This document shows positions 25,701 to 35,962 of a stretch of 64,000 nucleotides of DNA, in pieces. The stretch's first letter is position 1. Each line of letters opens with the position of its first letter. Location of the stretch: assembly GCA_949987565.1 (NCBI GenBank), contig OX465109.1, positions 19,135,821 to 19,199,820 on the forward strand, read 5' to 3'. The notes beneath the pieces are model-generated. The model was given only the letters and a program-made list of their open reading frames with translations, had not been told where the DNA came from and made no database searches. The position numbers and the translations under genes were made by a program. This stretch comes from Luidia sarsii (lineage: Eukaryota; Echinodermata; Asteroidea; Paxillosida; Luidiidae).

Positions 25701-28700
25701 GAGAATACATTTTCAAGTCAGAAGCGTGGTTCAGATTTGTCATTCTGTTCAAGGGTACTTTGCGTAAGGATCTTGACATGCAGTGTTAGTTTTAGAGTTG
25801 GGGTTGGAAATATAACATCTGGTAGAGAATTCCCGGCTTTCGTTGTCTTCGTATAAAGGCCAGCTATTCCTAATTATAGTGGCGTTCTAAGACTTTGATG
25901 AATGTTCACAGACAAAGGAACGCGGGAAGTAATGAGATTTTGGCTAGAGATGGTCGGGAGAATTCAATTACTTTAAGAGAGAAAGGTAGTATGAATTGAT
26001 AATCAAAGTGGGTGAATTTCTCATCGCTTGCTTCGACATACGGAGCACCACGTTTCATCAATCGTAAGTGTGACCACATAATTACAGAACCTAACTATAC
26101 GGTTACAATTCTAAGTGACTTATACTTATGGACAAATCCACTTTCTTGACCCATACTGATATCGTTCCCAGACATGTTTCCCTAACAATGTTTAATACTT
26201 GGATGCGTGTCTGTAGGTTGCAAGCATCCGTGCACACTCATACCCGTAGCCTTGGCGCACTGCGCTCTTCAATCCTCGTATACGAGTTTTCCCTAATCAA
26301 ATTTTGATTATCGTAGATAAAGCGTCGCACAAGCTAGCATTGGTCGGTTCATATGGACCGTGTGGCAGAGTCGCTAGACGGCATTGTGGCCCTTAGAGTG
26401 AGTATAATATGCCTCGGGTACGCCGGTAGATAGCCATATAGCCAGAGAGATATCATCCTGGGTGTATTTTTAGTATAGGGGAAATCTTAGCCCTGGGATA
26501 GCCCAGTGCTTGTCCGACACGCTCACTTTCTCTTCTCTTTTTTTGTTTGGATGGGGCAGGACACTCAGATGTATCCGTCTCCGCTCCCAGGGCCTCCCCC
26601 CCCAAAAGTATCTTGTCAGTCCTTGGCGTGCTCTCTAGAGTCGGGAGTGGATTAGAACCGGACCCGCTTGCTCGGGTCTTGTTCGTGCCGGCACTGGCGG
26701 CCATATTGCCTTCAACTTTGTCGGTCGCATTGACAAGTTCGGCCCCTGTGGTCTCTATACAAAGCCGTATCCAGCATTGGGGGCTTGTGCGGCTACGTCT
26801 ACGTCTGCCAGCCGCACGCTGTCATTGTGGTAAATTCAAAGAGACAACGACGGAGACCTATAGCCACTTGGACATCTCCAAATGAGATCCGTAGCAACGG
26901 CAGTGATCCTAGCTCTAAATGCATGGTCAATGATTATACCGCCATCTTGGTAAATGGACACACTCCCTTCGCAACTAACAGACACCCACAATTTACTTTC
27001 CGAAATGATGGTGCTAAAATTTCGATTAATGTATTCATTCATTTTTCAATTTACAATGGACATCTACAATAAGCGTCAGATTAAATAGACTAAGGTGAGA
27101 ACGACACTCTATCTTCCCTTTGTTATGGGAAATGTTTAATTAAAGATTAATTAGCGCACAATGAAGTTTCCCCAGCTGTTGCATGTGATGATTAATTGGC
27201 TGAAAGTGCTACTTAATGTCTGAAGACGATATTTAAAGGATTCATCCGTAACACCTTTCATGACGCTGGGCTGTTATTGCACATGCGTAGTTGCAATAAC
27301 AAAGATGGCGTCGTGTGTGGCGCCCTCACTCGGTGAGACACGCACCCCATTGCCTCGTCCAACGTCCGCTCACGGGGGGTCGGCCATTTCGGCGGCAATG
27401 GCCCCCCGGGAAAAGCGTTGACAGTGTGGCCGTGGGTGCTTAGAGTGGGTGAATAAATAGCCGATCTAGCCGGGGTTTAGTGATCGAGGTGTCTGGGTCG
27501 GAGTCCTTGACGTGAGCCCTGTCCACACGTCGGCGACTCTCAGTGTAAACACGACGGGGCAAAATGTTTGGAGAGGAACTCCATCAATCATATCGACCCC
27601 CCGGAGGAATGAAAACACTTTTAACGCTGGTTAATTGTATTTCGCCCGCGTCGGGGAAAATTAATGAGCTGCTTTATGGAATCTATCAGGGATTTAATTT
27701 CAATGTTCAGCTTTGGTTTTTTGGTTTTTGAAATTTGAATATTTCATCCATATATCGTTGCAGCACTCACCTCCATCATCTCCCCCATTACACAATTTAT
27801 TACACCTCAAATATAATTATTGTCGAAAGTAAGAACTTTGATACATTTTATGCACTATGGTAGTTCAATGTTGGCCAGAGTCAGCTAACTTCCTTTAGAT
27901 TAAGCGTCTTTTACAGAAACGAGTGCACACTTTGGTGTCAAACGGGCCCTGTTTTTTGTTTATTAAAAAGCGTTGGGATCGGAAGTGTTCGACAAAAACT
28001 GACTGCTACGAGCTTGATCCGGTTCTATCAAAATAGTGTGAGTTTGTGATTGAATTTGAGCAACACAATACAAAAGTTGGTACTCTTTTGACCAGTTGAA
28101 TCTCACCAATTGATAGTCTGACCAACAATGCATGGTGAAAATAATATTGCTAATAAATGTTTCTGAAAAGATTGTCATCGGTACTCACCATTACAGGTAG
28201 CCACGTGCAGTAGAAGAGGACAGTGACCACGATGACGAGTTTGGAGAACTCCCGCAGCGACCTCCCATCCACCGTGGAGGAGGGCGGACCGGCCGGCTCG
28301 TCCAGGCCGTGGCAGGGCGCCCCGGGCCCGTCGCCTTTGGGCCGCATGGGCTGCTCCACCTCGGAGGACTCGAGGCGCCTCCGGAACCTGGTCAGGCGCC
28401 GTATGATGCAGGTGTTCAGGATCAGCACGAGGGCCATGGTCACCCAGCCCTCCAGCACCAGCACCATGGGGAAGACGCTCTGGTGCCAGTGGTCGGGCCC
28501 CGAGGAGATCCAGGAGCGACAGAGCACCTTGGAGGAGACATGGTTCCCGTCCTCCTTGTCCAGGACCACGGGAGGCGCCAGACCGAAGAAGGGCAGGCAG
28601 GAGACGAGGAAGGCGAAGGAGTAGACGGAGGCGATGGTGACGCGGACTCGCTTCATGGTGGCCCACCGCTTGTACCCCATCGGTAAACAGATGGCCAGGA

Positions 28701-29064
28701 ACCGCTCCAACGCCATGGCGGTCACCAGCAGCATGGCGCTGTTCTGGAGCCAGAAGACCATGAACTGGTAGTAGAGGCAGGCGCTCTTGCCGCCCGTCCA
28801 CGAGTCCTGAGCGATGAAGCTGGGCAGGGAGACGGGCAGAGGCAGCAGCACGGCCAGCATGTCCGTGACGGCCAGGGCGCCGATCAGGAGGTCCGTGGCG
28901 GTCCGCTCCGGCCTCCGCTTGAGCCGGAAGGCCACCAGGGTGGGGAAGATGTTCCCCAGGAGCGTGACGGCCTCCACCGTCAGGCTGAGCGCGCCGGAAA
29001 GATCGGTCTCGGGTCTCTTGGGGCTGGTCTGCTGCTCCAAGCCCTGGCCCTCTCGGTAAGCCAT
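9385..29064 (-). CDS. Class A (rhodopsin-family) GPCR, prostanoid-receptor-like, two exons
   Basis: The model joins exon 1 (29064-28189, 292 codons) to exon 2 (9600-9385, 71 codons plus TAA), giving 363 residues. The donor ATG|GTGAGT and acceptor CTAACCAG|GTC are both phase 0 and join inside TM6 (CTWLPVM then VVMTLTQ). Seven hydrophobic segments lie near residues 24-47, 57-82, 96-126, 142-166, 196-221, 274-297 and 303-328. Visible landmarks are Asn38 in TM1, Asp68 in TM2 (LAVTD), Cys96 and Cys182 for the extracellular disulfide, Glu120-Arg121-Phe122 in place of DRY, Trp288/Pro290 in TM6 and NPFVY at 323-327. The TM2 and TM3 wording and the intron at the end of TM6 recall prostanoid receptors. 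However, the family's TM7 arginine and DPW are absent (Met314, Asn323), so the ligand is unknown; another lipid or orphan receptor is possible. The long proline- and glycine-rich third loop (about 230-270) is typical of a G-protein-coupling loop. Confidence 0.85.
9745..9895 (+). repeat. Degenerate interstitial TTAGGG tract
   Basis: Runs of TTAGGG, GTTAGG and variants (GGGTTAGGATTAGG, AAGGGTTAGGGTTG) over about 150 bp, just inside the GPCR intron next to exon 2. Degenerate, therefore old. Confidence 0.7.
9896..13750. other. GPCR intron, nothing beyond listed repeats
   Basis: Mixed sequence with a short (GAAT)n at 9921-9941. The AT-rich stretch 10260-10780 and the CpG-bearing stretch 12850-13120 show no recognisable exon. 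A GATAAAAA box near 13400 precedes a signal-peptide-like frame without an ATG, not called. Confidence 0.45.
11398..11485 (+). repeat. Dispersed repeat, copy 1
   Basis: GGCCGTGTCCGAAACGGGCG then GCTAGGTCTAGGTCTTCCCC and GGAGATGCGAGGACA; matches 61865-61945 in reverse orientation. Probably the end of a DNA transposon. Confidence 0.45.
13751..14170 (+). mobile_element. Penelope-like element 3' fragment (L-type tail)
   Basis: Begins inside the C-terminus of a Penelope-type ORF: AVRLSREKM, one stop (TGA for TGG), then [19 protein letters not shown] and a TAA at 13882-13884. About 215 bp of pyrimidine-rich 3' sequence follows, then the hammerhead-like motif at 14100-14138 and the boundary GGCCC. 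The closing TxxPxGLN pattern after GIY-YIG is characteristic of Penelope-like elements. 5'-truncated and dead; a reverse-oriented copy is at 41444-41850. Confidence 0.6.
14100..14138 (+). ncRNA. Hammerhead-like motif, L-type (best example)
   Basis: In order: GCCT, core TTGAGAA, A, GGTCC, loop TGCCA, GGATC, GAAAC, GTC, AGGC. GCCT/AGGC can form stem I; GGTCC/GGATC can form stem II with one G-U pair; GAAAC-GTC matches the conserved hammerhead side and cleavage triplet. The core has U and A where C3 and G8 are expected, which still allows that pair. One extra base precedes stem II. Fold only; activity unknown. Confidence 0.35.
15165..15312 (-). mobile_element. V-type repeat copy
   Basis: Contains the complements of CTGAGGACGGCCAGAGCACA and AAACGTCGAG, the hairpin GGTTCTGAGAAGAACC and GGAGACACCATGTATA. 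Diverged from the 9-kb copy. Confidence 0.45.
15479..15545 (+). mobile_element. tRNA-derived SINE fragment
   Basis: CTAGAAAGCGAGAGTCGTGG followed by GTTCGAACCCCGCC, a good B box (GGTTCGAACCC) and T-arm, with a degraded A-box region upstream. Not a functional tRNA. Confidence 0.4.
16115..16745. repeat. Polypurine (GA-rich) tract, first
   Basis: About 630 bp of nearly pure A/G on the plus strand (GAGAGAGG-type), with a partial internal duplication (AGGAAGAAATACAGAGAGGG at about 16131 and 16310). A triplex-capable sequence; open frames are composition artefacts. Confidence 0.92.
16978..17177. other. Assembly gap (200 N)
   Basis: Exactly 200 undetermined bases following the first polypurine tract, probably a placeholder. 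Anything read across it is meaningless. Confidence 0.99.
17700..17905 (-). mobile_element. V-type repeat, two partial tails in tandem
   Basis: The block from TTTGCGGTGACACCATGTAT to GAACCTGAGTGATAACTC occurs twice (17709-17783 and 17790-17861); the second runs into a decayed hammerhead-like end ACGTTCCGGCCGTATGCTC. Confidence 0.5.
18146..18705 (+). mobile_element. MITE family 1 copy, interrupted by MITE family 2
   Basis: Starts AGGCCTATACAACATTGG after TTAA (18142-18145) and ends GCCT before TTAA (18706-18709). The interior matches the copy at 52178, except that 193 bp (MITE 2 plus its duplicated target) is inserted at 18221. The two copies act as filled and empty sites. Confidence 0.65.
18221..18403 (+). 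mobile_element. MITE family 2 (long inverted repeat), copy 1
   Basis: A 183-bp foldback element with about 48-bp inverted ends starting CGCAGTGGCTGTTGTTACGG. It is flanked by a perfect 10-bp direct repeat, TAAAAAAAAC (18211-18220 and 18404-18413), the duplicated target. It sits inside MITE family 1. Confidence 0.65.
19406..20222. repeat. 13-bp satellite (unit ACCTTTCTCAAAG)
   Basis: About 60 units of 13 bp with variants ACCTTTCTTAAAG, ACCTTTTCCAAAG and ACCTTTTTCAAAG. A block is duplicated at higher order: AAAGAACTTTC occurs at 19922 and 20091, an offset of 169 (13 x 13). In the GPCR intron. Confidence 0.9.
20224..20264 (+). repeat. L-type motif next to the 13-bp satellite
   Basis: CATCTCAGAAAGGTCCTGCT then GGGTTCAAAACGTCGGACC. 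Directly follows the satellite made of the complementary ACCTTTCTCAAAG unit. Confidence 0.5.
20999..21036 (-). repeat. L-type motif copy
   Basis: GGCGTTTCGATCTTAGCAGG then ACCTTTCCGAAG, the complement of the family motif. Confidence 0.45.
21072..21820 (-). repeat. Tandem array of tRNA-like SINE heads
   Basis: On the minus strand, nine units of about 76 bp each carry an A-box-like TAGCTCAGATGGTAAGAGC (one end mutated in a unit). Only the last unit continues into a B box (GGTTCAAGTCC, complement of 21111-21125) and a SINE-type tail. The joining sequence AAAGACTAGTTGACTATTAG recurs in each unit and in the isolated copy at 35255. The single full head has a possible anticodon loop with GCT, but the stem mismatches and the acceptor ends are not a mature tRNA, so it is not called a tRNA gene. 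Confidence 0.7.
22610..23090. repeat. Large inverted repeat around the L-type palindrome
   Basis: Left arm 22610-22727 (CGCCATGCCGCGCGCGTAAT, TTTTTACACCGCAGCCATGG, GCTTGAAAAGAGACT) pairs with the right arm 22968-23090. The spacer holds the palindrome at 22754-22833. Could be a foldback transposon; target duplications not identified. Confidence 0.5.
22754..22833. repeat. Palindrome of two L-type motifs
   Basis: TTAGAGGGCCTGACGTTTCG runs to CAGGACCTTTCTC and is followed by its complement, AGAAAGGTCCTGCTAGGATC and onward to CAGGCCCTTTAA. A near-perfect ~76-bp palindrome centred near 22795. Confidence 0.65.
23371..23716 (-). mobile_element. MITE family 1, reverse-oriented diverged copy
   Basis: Shares with 52178-52533, in opposite orientation, the end near CAGCATTGGGAAGAT, the segment around CATGATAGAATCC and the internal palindrome ATTACTCGCGAGTAATAAAC. 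Lies in the GPCR intron. Confidence 0.5.
24254..24787. mobile_element. Repeat with GTCCGCACTGGACTT termini
   Basis: CCGCACTGGACTTAAAATGG near the left and AAGTCCAGTGCGGACG at the right are inverted copies; related segments recur inside at 24314 and 24700. The interior is rich in TAACCGA and GGTAAA. No coding potential seen. Confidence 0.5.
24788..24955. mobile_element. V-type-related inverted repeat
   Basis: Arms GGAAGGTTTGCGGTGACACC and its complement at the right end, with internal GAAAAGAGCC hairpins and CTCGAAACGTTGAG at the centre. A third sequence variant of the V-type tail. Confidence 0.45.
25030..28188. other. GPCR intron, 5' part
   Basis: A degenerate L-type motif near 25036 (CGAGAAAGGTTTTGCTAGGA) and otherwise unique-looking sequence. 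An 83-codon minus-strand frame at 26704-26453 (MAASAGTNKTRASGSG) is the most gene-like text, but no homology is recognised and it could be repeat-derived. Confidence 0.4.
28189..29064 (-). CDS. GPCR exon 1 (N-terminus to TM6)
   Basis: The start is the ATG at 29064 (MAYREGQG); it precedes TM1 by about 23 residues, with no signal peptide and no N-glycosylation sequon in the tail. The exon is strikingly GC-rich compared with the AT-rich intron next to it. It ends at 28189 before a consensus GTGAGT donor. Reading past the donor adds only 12 non-homologous residues before a stop, which supports splicing. Confidence 0.85.
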
Positions 29065-29298
29065 CCTTCAGGGTGCGACCGCCCGGGACACATGCGAGGC
29101 CGCCGCTCTGTCCCTCTCATAATCCTGATCGGTGATGTAGCGTGGGCAGCTCAAAGGGGGAAAGGGTATCTCCCCTTCCATAAATCGGTGGCATCACTCC
29201 CCGTCCAACCGAACCATCAGTTTTGTCCCACGTCAAAGTGAACGACGGAACACGTGTGACTCCAACGAGTGTACAGCCACTTTGTCGGCCTCTGTGAC

Positions 29299-29320
29299 AC
29301 ACACACACACACACACACAG
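29299..29320 (+). repeat. CA microsatellite
   Basis: Eleven CA dinucleotides, about 235 bp upstream of the receptor start codon. Confidence 0.9.
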
Positions 29321-29904
29321 AAAATATCAAATTTATATAATCTCTGTCCTCTCCGTGTCTTATCGTGTAAGCTACTTAGAATTCCTCTCAGCCTCAGTAG
29401 TTGGCGAAACATAATCGTATACAATTGGCCCACGCCTTATCGCGACAAAAACTGCCGATGTTTGGATAACGCGCGGTTGGTAGTGGGCATTAGCGCTCCG
29501 TGACATTATAATGCTGGAGTGCGTGCAGATATCGGTCGTGGGGTCATGGTATTTTCAGCCATGCGGGATACGGCAGGCCGCATGTAACTTTTCTCGGCGG
29601 TTTCGCTCCCGTCTGATTTTGCGGACGACCGCGCTGAGTAATCAACGCACTAGTGCACTGGATGATGAGAGAAGCTGCAGTCTGGGTTGAAGAGGCGGGG
29701 CCACTGCCGAATTACATTACATAGAGGACCGTGTTTAAGAACGCGTCGACAGCAGAAATCTAATCAATCCGTATTGCATTGATCAACGAACGGTAATGAA
29801 TCAGATCACCATTCGATAATTAGGCCTATACTAAACAATGCTTTTCAAACCACCAATGGAATGGAAAATGTGGATTTTCTTGCTCAATTTGTGGAAGTAG
29901 CAAA

Positions 29905-29975
29905 CACCTTGAGCCCGAGACCAGAGCCCTAATCACCTGGCCTCGGGATCAGGTCCCGGTCTAGTCAAATTACGG
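29905..29975 (+). mobile_element. Possible SINE tail
   Basis: GATCAGGTCCCGGTCTAGTC resembles the tail of the 21-kb SINE. No A box is visible. Confidence 0.25.
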
Positions 29976-31474
29976 GTTTTTTTTCAGAAAATATATCAAA
30001 CACTCTTCCATCTACCCTTGTCGGGTACCAGCGATGTAAACTAAACCACACAGTGATCACACAGTGCTTTCTGTTGGTAACCTTGAAAGGAGACATGGTA
30101 ACTTATTTGATACACTTCAGGTCAGTGTAGTAGATAGATCGTTTGCTTTCGTTTTTCTGAAATTCACTGAACAATTCTATCCAAATTCTTTTGTAAAAAA
30201 ATTGAAATAACATTTGTACTTAATTGGGAATTCTTCAAAACATCAAAATGGCCTCTATAAAGCGCCCTCATTAGTCAACTTTGATGGCTTATTCGATTCC
30301 ATGGCAACAGCTTATGACTACGCCTATTGCAAGGCAACATTTGTCGGCACATACACCATTGGCTTACCTTTCTTCGTTTTCTTCGCCAGAGCGACTAAGG
30401 CTTGGAAGTTGAACTCCTGCGGACAGACAATACAGGAACTACATCATCCACAGTGAATCGACGCCAACTTAATCCAAGAAGGGAAGTATGCACGGAAAGA
30501 AGATAGTTACGCCTCGCAATACTGACATAGAAAAGCCTGCGTGTTACTCGGTATAGTCACCCATCCACTTGCCACGATACTCCATCTGCTAGAACGCTAG
30601 AGCATTGATTGTGTGAGGCATAGGGAGCCCGTGGTGACAGAACTAAACAGTAGTCAACCATTGGTTTTGCTCTGTGCTATCCACCCGCAGTGTATGTGTG
30701 CCCTGCCACTAATAGAGTGTGTGGCTCGGTTACCGGCCAGCATTGATCGGACCACGACACACGATCCACCCGACGCCAATGAGAGCCAGCGCCTACCAAT
30801 GAGAGCCAAGGACCGTCATCCCGTGCAGTAGACGCGCTATGCACACAGCTGCAGCTAGGACGCCAGCCGGTGCTGTTACCAGCCACATCCAGGCACACAA
30901 TCCACAGAAGCACCAGCGTTACTTAGGCGGTTCACCTTTCATCCCCAAATGTCCCATTCCAAAGGACCCCTCTGACCAGAAATACAAGGCATATACCCGG
31001 AGACAACGCCGGAAGATGTACTCCTTTTCCCGGCCGAGATAAGCCCTGGTTTGCCTTTGAATGACGGAAATGTAAGAAACAGCATTTCACGGGTTCGCTG
31101 CACGCCGCTACTCATACTAGCCCACCGTGAAATCCTTCTACCATCTGAGCCGACTAAAAGATGCAACCTCGTACCCCAAAGAGCAGTGTAATCGTTCACA
31201 CTCGATCTACCCGCATGCAGTTATCACACGGTACACATCTCGGTATGGTCCCTTTATGATAACATTTACCATCGTGCAATAACCCGCATCTCTTTGCCGT
31301 AAATATCATAACGGGGGCTCCAATGCATTGGTCAGGAGAGATCCGTAAAGAAATGAAGAATATAGATATTTAATTGCTCTGGGAAAACTCAAACACTCCC
31401 ATTCTTTCTTAAAACAAGGAAAATTATGATTTATCTCAAAATTATGCATATCATCAGAAGTCATCAGAAGTCGT

Positions 31475-31972
31475 ATTTATAAGGGTGCAGCACACAAAAT
31501 CCATCCAAGATGGCTCCGCCGAGCTGATTATCATAAAGTGTGTACCCACAACTTTTTTTTAATAAGGGGTCTTTGGAGGCTAATTAACTGATACATTGTA
31601 GAACAAGTGAAGCTTAAGACAACCTGGGGGTTCACTCTTCAATTTGGTATGAAATGTGGACCATATCTGGCTTTAAATGTGGCCCTATTTGGCTGCGGAA
31701 GTGGAGGGGTCCATCTCAAAATCCTTGCAGAAATTCGGCTTGGACGACTAGACATTTTGGGGGTGTTTTTTTCTGGGGGTAATTAGCAAAAAATCTAATC
31801 GGCTAAGGGCACTAAAATTGAAAAGAATCTGAGAGATGAAGGTCCAAACTACAATTTTAAGTATAGCTACAAGAACTGAGAGACTTTTGGGCATGGGATA
31901 ATTGGCTTTGAAAGTGAGTGTTTTTGTACAGTGTTCAATGGGAGCTCTATTTAGTGTTCTGCACCCCATAAG
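31475..31972. mobile_element. Possible MITE with short imperfect termini
   Basis: TTATAAGGGTGCAGCACACA at the left and GTTCTGCACCCCATAA at the right are imperfect inverted copies. No clear target duplication. Confidence 0.3.
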
Positions 31973-32989
31973 CACAACGACAGGGCGCCCTCAGGGGTCA
32001 GATCAATGGCAAACCAACGTGGGAATGCTCACTTTAACCCGAGCTGTCCTTCAACACGGTATAGGTAGAACGTAAACAGTGTTGCAGTCAGTCGACCAGG
32101 TTAGATAGCTATGGTGAAAAGTGTCAGCCCCTGGCACGCTAACGTGGTTTTACCCCTCAATAACGAAACCAACATTTCAACCGAAATGGCCTAGACACCA
32201 ACTGGTAATCCCACCTGTCAATCAAAGTCCGACTTGATGGATTGTGCCGATCAAACCGTATCACAAACTACCAACAATTCTGATCAGACTGTTGGGCCAT
32301 ACGGATTAACGGTATTCTGCACTCTGCAGTACACGGTGAGTGCGTTGCCCTCGATACAACAAGCACGCTATTCCCACGGCGCGCCGTGTATGCATTGTAC
32401 GCATGCGTATTGATGCCTCCATGGCACGCACCAATGGTAGGCCTTTGTGTGCGTGTGTTTTAAAACCGGCCAAGGTTAAGCTTCGGCCTTTGTCTCCATT
32501 TATTTCATCCATTTCCAGGTGCGAGGCACGGACATCAGAAGCCTTTGAAAGGAGTGGTTGTAAAGAAGAAAAAGAACGTCCCGAGGGCCAACTTCAATCA
32601 AAGAACCCCCAGTACGTGTTGCCAGCTTTAAGATAATCGAGGGGAAAGTAGCAGAGTTTGTGACGGGGAAAGGGGACCTTCAGGGGAGCCTTGCATTTTG
32701 AGAGAAGTTCTTTTGAGGTGAATTCCCTTCCCTACATTTCTATAATCAGTCGGAGGCACACAGACATAGACTATCACGTCAAATGAAGTTCGCATTGAAT
32801 ATCCACACGCAAGTCAGACGACGATTGGAAAGAAACATCGAAAGATACAAGGACGCACTAAGCCTCCGTTCAACCAGATATAAAATAATAACCAACAAAA
32901 TGGAACGATTTCTGGAACTTTTCACCCATCTCGACAGACGAGAATATAATCAATGAATTTTCCAGTCAAACAGCATCCAGCCAACCAGC

Positions 32990-33605
32990 CAGAGAGGAGA
33001 GGCAGAGAGAATGAGAGAGGGGAGAAGGAGAGAGAGAGAGAGAGAGGAGAGAGGGGAAAGGCAGAGAGAGAAAAAGAGAGGGGAGAGAGGAGAGAATGAG
33101 AGAAGGAGAGAGAGAAGGAGAGAGAGAGGGGGAGAGAGGGGACAGGCAGAGAGAGAATGAGAGAGGGGAGAGAGGAGAGAATGAGAGAAGGAGAGAGGAG
33201 AGAGAGGGGAGAGAGGAGAGCAAGAGAGAGAAGGAGAGAGGGGAGAGGCAGAGAGAGAAAGGGAGAGGGGAGAGAGGAGAGAAGGAGAGAAAGAGAGAGA
33301 AGGAGAGAGGGGACAGGCAGAGAGAGAAAGGGAGAGGGGAGAGAGGAGAGAAGGAGAGAAAGAGAGAGAAGGAGAGAGGGGAGAGAGGGGACAGGCAGAG
33401 AGAGGGGGAGGTAAAGAGAGAGATAGACAGAGACAGACAAAGAGAGGGGGAGAGAGAGAGGCGGGTAGAGAGGCAGAGAGACACAGACTGAGAGGGAAAG
33501 AGGGTGATACAGAGAAAAAAGGAAAGGGGGAAGGGAGAGGGAGAGGAGACAGAGAGAGAGAGAGACAGAGAGAGACAGAGACAGAGAGAGGGAGACAGAG
33601 GAGGC
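32990..33605. repeat. Polypurine (GA-rich) tract, second
   Basis: About 615 bp of A/G-rich DNA with GGCAG interruptions spaced regularly (GGGGACAGGCAGAGAGAG several times). In the region between the receptor and lipoxygenase A. Confidence 0.92.
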
Positions 33606-33892
33606 CGTGGAGAAAGCTGTCAGCGGAAAGACGCTGTACGCTCAACTGAACCTTGCAGATATGGAAGGCCAACAGGGACTTTATAACCCACGCTCCGATG
33701 ACGGCCACTGTACGTCCTTTTAACCAATGTGCGAATTATGCATAAACGTCCCATAGCCACCCACCCACACACACACACCTCATACGTTTCTCAATTTCTT
33801 CTCGTTTGGCACAGGCTGCTCTGATTCTCCAAGCAGAATATTCTGAGTATTGCGTTTACAAAACAATTGCTGCTGCGCTTGAAGGCAGCAAA

Positions 33893-33990
33893 TGGTAAAG
33901 GTCCAAAGTTTGCCGCAGTTATACCACATACCAAAAAGCAACCCAGTGAAGGTTTGAGCTCAAATAGTAATCTGAGAAAGTGTAATAAGG
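33893..33990 (+). mobile_element. MITE family 1, truncated left part
   Basis: GGTAAAGGTCCAAAGTTTGCC to GTTTGAGCTCAAATAG matches the left interior of the family. Diverged, without a right end. Confidence 0.4.
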
Positions 33991-34124
33991 TGATTTAAAG
34001 TTGTGTTGTCCTGAAGACAAGCAGAGAGACAAGGACATGACAGGAATGATAGATACTGACTAAAAGAGGCGATCGTGGTAGACAGAACAGGCCAGTGTTG
34101 GATAGGAGTGTACTGACCACACGA

Positions 34125-34475
34125 TCGCTTGGTCATCACAATGATACTGTCCTGTCTGAGTTAGGGGAAGCTCGTGATGAAGCATCTTCAGACTTTTCAA
34201 CGACATGGCCTCAACATTCAGCAGAGAACACTGTATATGCCATTTTCAGGAATCCTTGTGTATTCAACTCCATTGCTTCCCCTTGTATTTTTTCCAACTG
34301 ATGTTTCCTCCTTTGATCTCTTCCCTACTACCTGCCCTTCCCTTAGATCCCACCCAAGCTTTCCATCTTAAAGTATTGTTTCTGTCATTGGTATCCAATT
34401 CCCTCTTCCCCTTCCTATCTGCCTTCTCATTTCCATTCTTCCTTCAAGGAAGGCGATGCCTGATGGGATAAATAT
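34125..34475 (+). mobile_element. Degenerate Penelope-like 3' fragment
   Basis: Diverged copy of the 13751 family: TGGCCTCAACATTCAGCAG corresponds to the GLNIQ codons, followed by similar pyrimidine-rich text. The terminal motif is decayed (GATGCCTGATGGGATAAAT). Confidence 0.4.
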
Positions 34476-34653
34476 GTCACAGCCTATAAATCTTAGGGGA
34501 AAAATAAAAAATAGGAAAATCGTCAACCCAAACTAATAGATTAATAGATTACCAATAGACATTTGGGGTGTTCAGATAGGCTTAATTCTGTAATTCAGTA
34601 ATAATGCAAAACTGTTGCAAACTGCTTACCACGAAGCGAATATCCAAAAATAG

Positions 34654-34698
34654 GAGGGTCTGTCGTTTCGATCCTATAGTAGGACCTTTCTCAAAGGC
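34654..34698 (-). repeat. L-type motif copy
   Basis: GGGTCTGTCGTTTCGATCC, then a TATAG insertion, AGGACCTTTCTCAAAGGC. Confidence 0.45.
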
Positions 34699-35252
34699 AT
34701 AATCATAAATATGACTAATAATTATGATAGGCCTACATATAATGATCTGAATCGACATTGATGTTTGTGAAAAACGTATCTAAATAAAACGGATATGTAG
34801 GCCTACATCATATTCTGATCCTCTTATAAGGGGGATATATCTCACATTACAAAATTTGATTTGCTTTGTCTACCTTGTATACTGGCTCAGAGATCAGAGT
34901 GAAATACAGAGTGAATTTGTGGCACGTTTCAGCAATTAGGCCTACCTGTAATTGAAGCAAATCATTGCGCTAACTCTGATGAAGTCTAATCTGGGATGGG
35001 GAACAGATGCCAGAGTCAATGGATCAGAAACTGCCCTAGATATTTGTATGAAGCAAATTGCCAATCCAGAGCGTATGCTCAATATCAGTTGCCTACCTAG
35101 CCTTGGTTGCTTTTGAGATAATGTCTATGATTCACGCAGCCCGAAAAATACGAGACAGTACTATAGTGTTGTACAGTGATGCTACGATATCTTAATCATT
35201 TTGAATAAAGAGGCTTTAGAAAATGCCCGTATAAAACCCGACCTCAGCAAAG

Positions 35253-35312
35253 ACTAGTTGACTATTTGGGAGGGCCACCATCGAAGCTCAGATGGTAAGA
35301 GGGCTGGTACAT
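35253..35312 (+). mobile_element. SINE fragment (same family as the 21-kb array)
   Basis: AAAGACTAGTTGACTATTTG followed by GGAGGGCCACCATCGAAGCTC with the A-box-like AGCTCAGATGGTAAGAG. Truncated; a TA-flanked MITE follows directly. Confidence 0.5.
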
Positions 35313-35316
35313 AAAA

Positions 35317-35572
35317 TATGTGACCCGGCACAGCAACATGAGGAATATCCCCCAAAACACTTTTAGAGTAAACAACGCCTAAAGTCAAAGTATCTCAATT
35401 CGATTAAAAATCAATTTTTAATTTTTTTTGCATTAATTTTTCGGAAAGTTAATTTATTGGAGGACATTTTGATATCATTTGAAAGTTAACGGTACACTCT
35501 TTCACATCATTAGAAAATCTCAAAATCTCAAAAGTGGGGGTTATTTCTCATTATGATGTGCCGGGTCACATA
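35317..35572. mobile_element. MITE with TGTGACCCGGCACA termini
   Basis: TATGTGACCCGGCACA at the left and TGTGCCGGGTCACATA at the right, about 250 bp apart. The outer TA pairs fit a TA target duplication, as in Tc1/mariner-like elements. AT-rich interior, no coding. Confidence 0.6.
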
Positions 35573-35962
35573 ATTATGATGACTTGATGGAAAATAATTA
35601 CCATTCTGTTAAACCTAACGGGATTAAAAGGGACAATAATTTGAAAATTAATGGACTCAGAAGACCCACACAGTGAATAAACACAATGGGCCCCTGGTAC
35701 AATCCATAAATTTATAACCACACCAATTGCAAAACAAAAATATATAGATTTTTCTCTCGGAAACGAGGAATTTGATGATTTCGGTCAAAGCTCATTGCCA
35801 GATGATTGTAAGACTTCATCAGAGTTGGCAGAATAATTTGCTGAAACGTGCCACAAGATCAAATGTTGCAATGTGAGGTATCCTCTTCTATAAGGGAATC
35901 AGAATATGCTGTACATATCCATTTCATTTAGATTCATTGTGTATCATAATTATCTGTCATTC

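Larger units (their letters stand above)
29065..31474. other. Receptor 5' flank and intergenic sequence
   Basis: Presumed promoter side of the receptor. No TATA box at a convincing distance; the first ~100 bp remain GC-rich. The rest is AT-rich without recognisable genes. Confidence 0.4.

Noticed and set aside
26453..26704. 83-codon minus-strand frame starting MAASAGTNKTRASGSG
   Set aside because: Has an ATG and GC-rich, protein-like text, but no family is recognised and nothing links it to other exons; left as a note.
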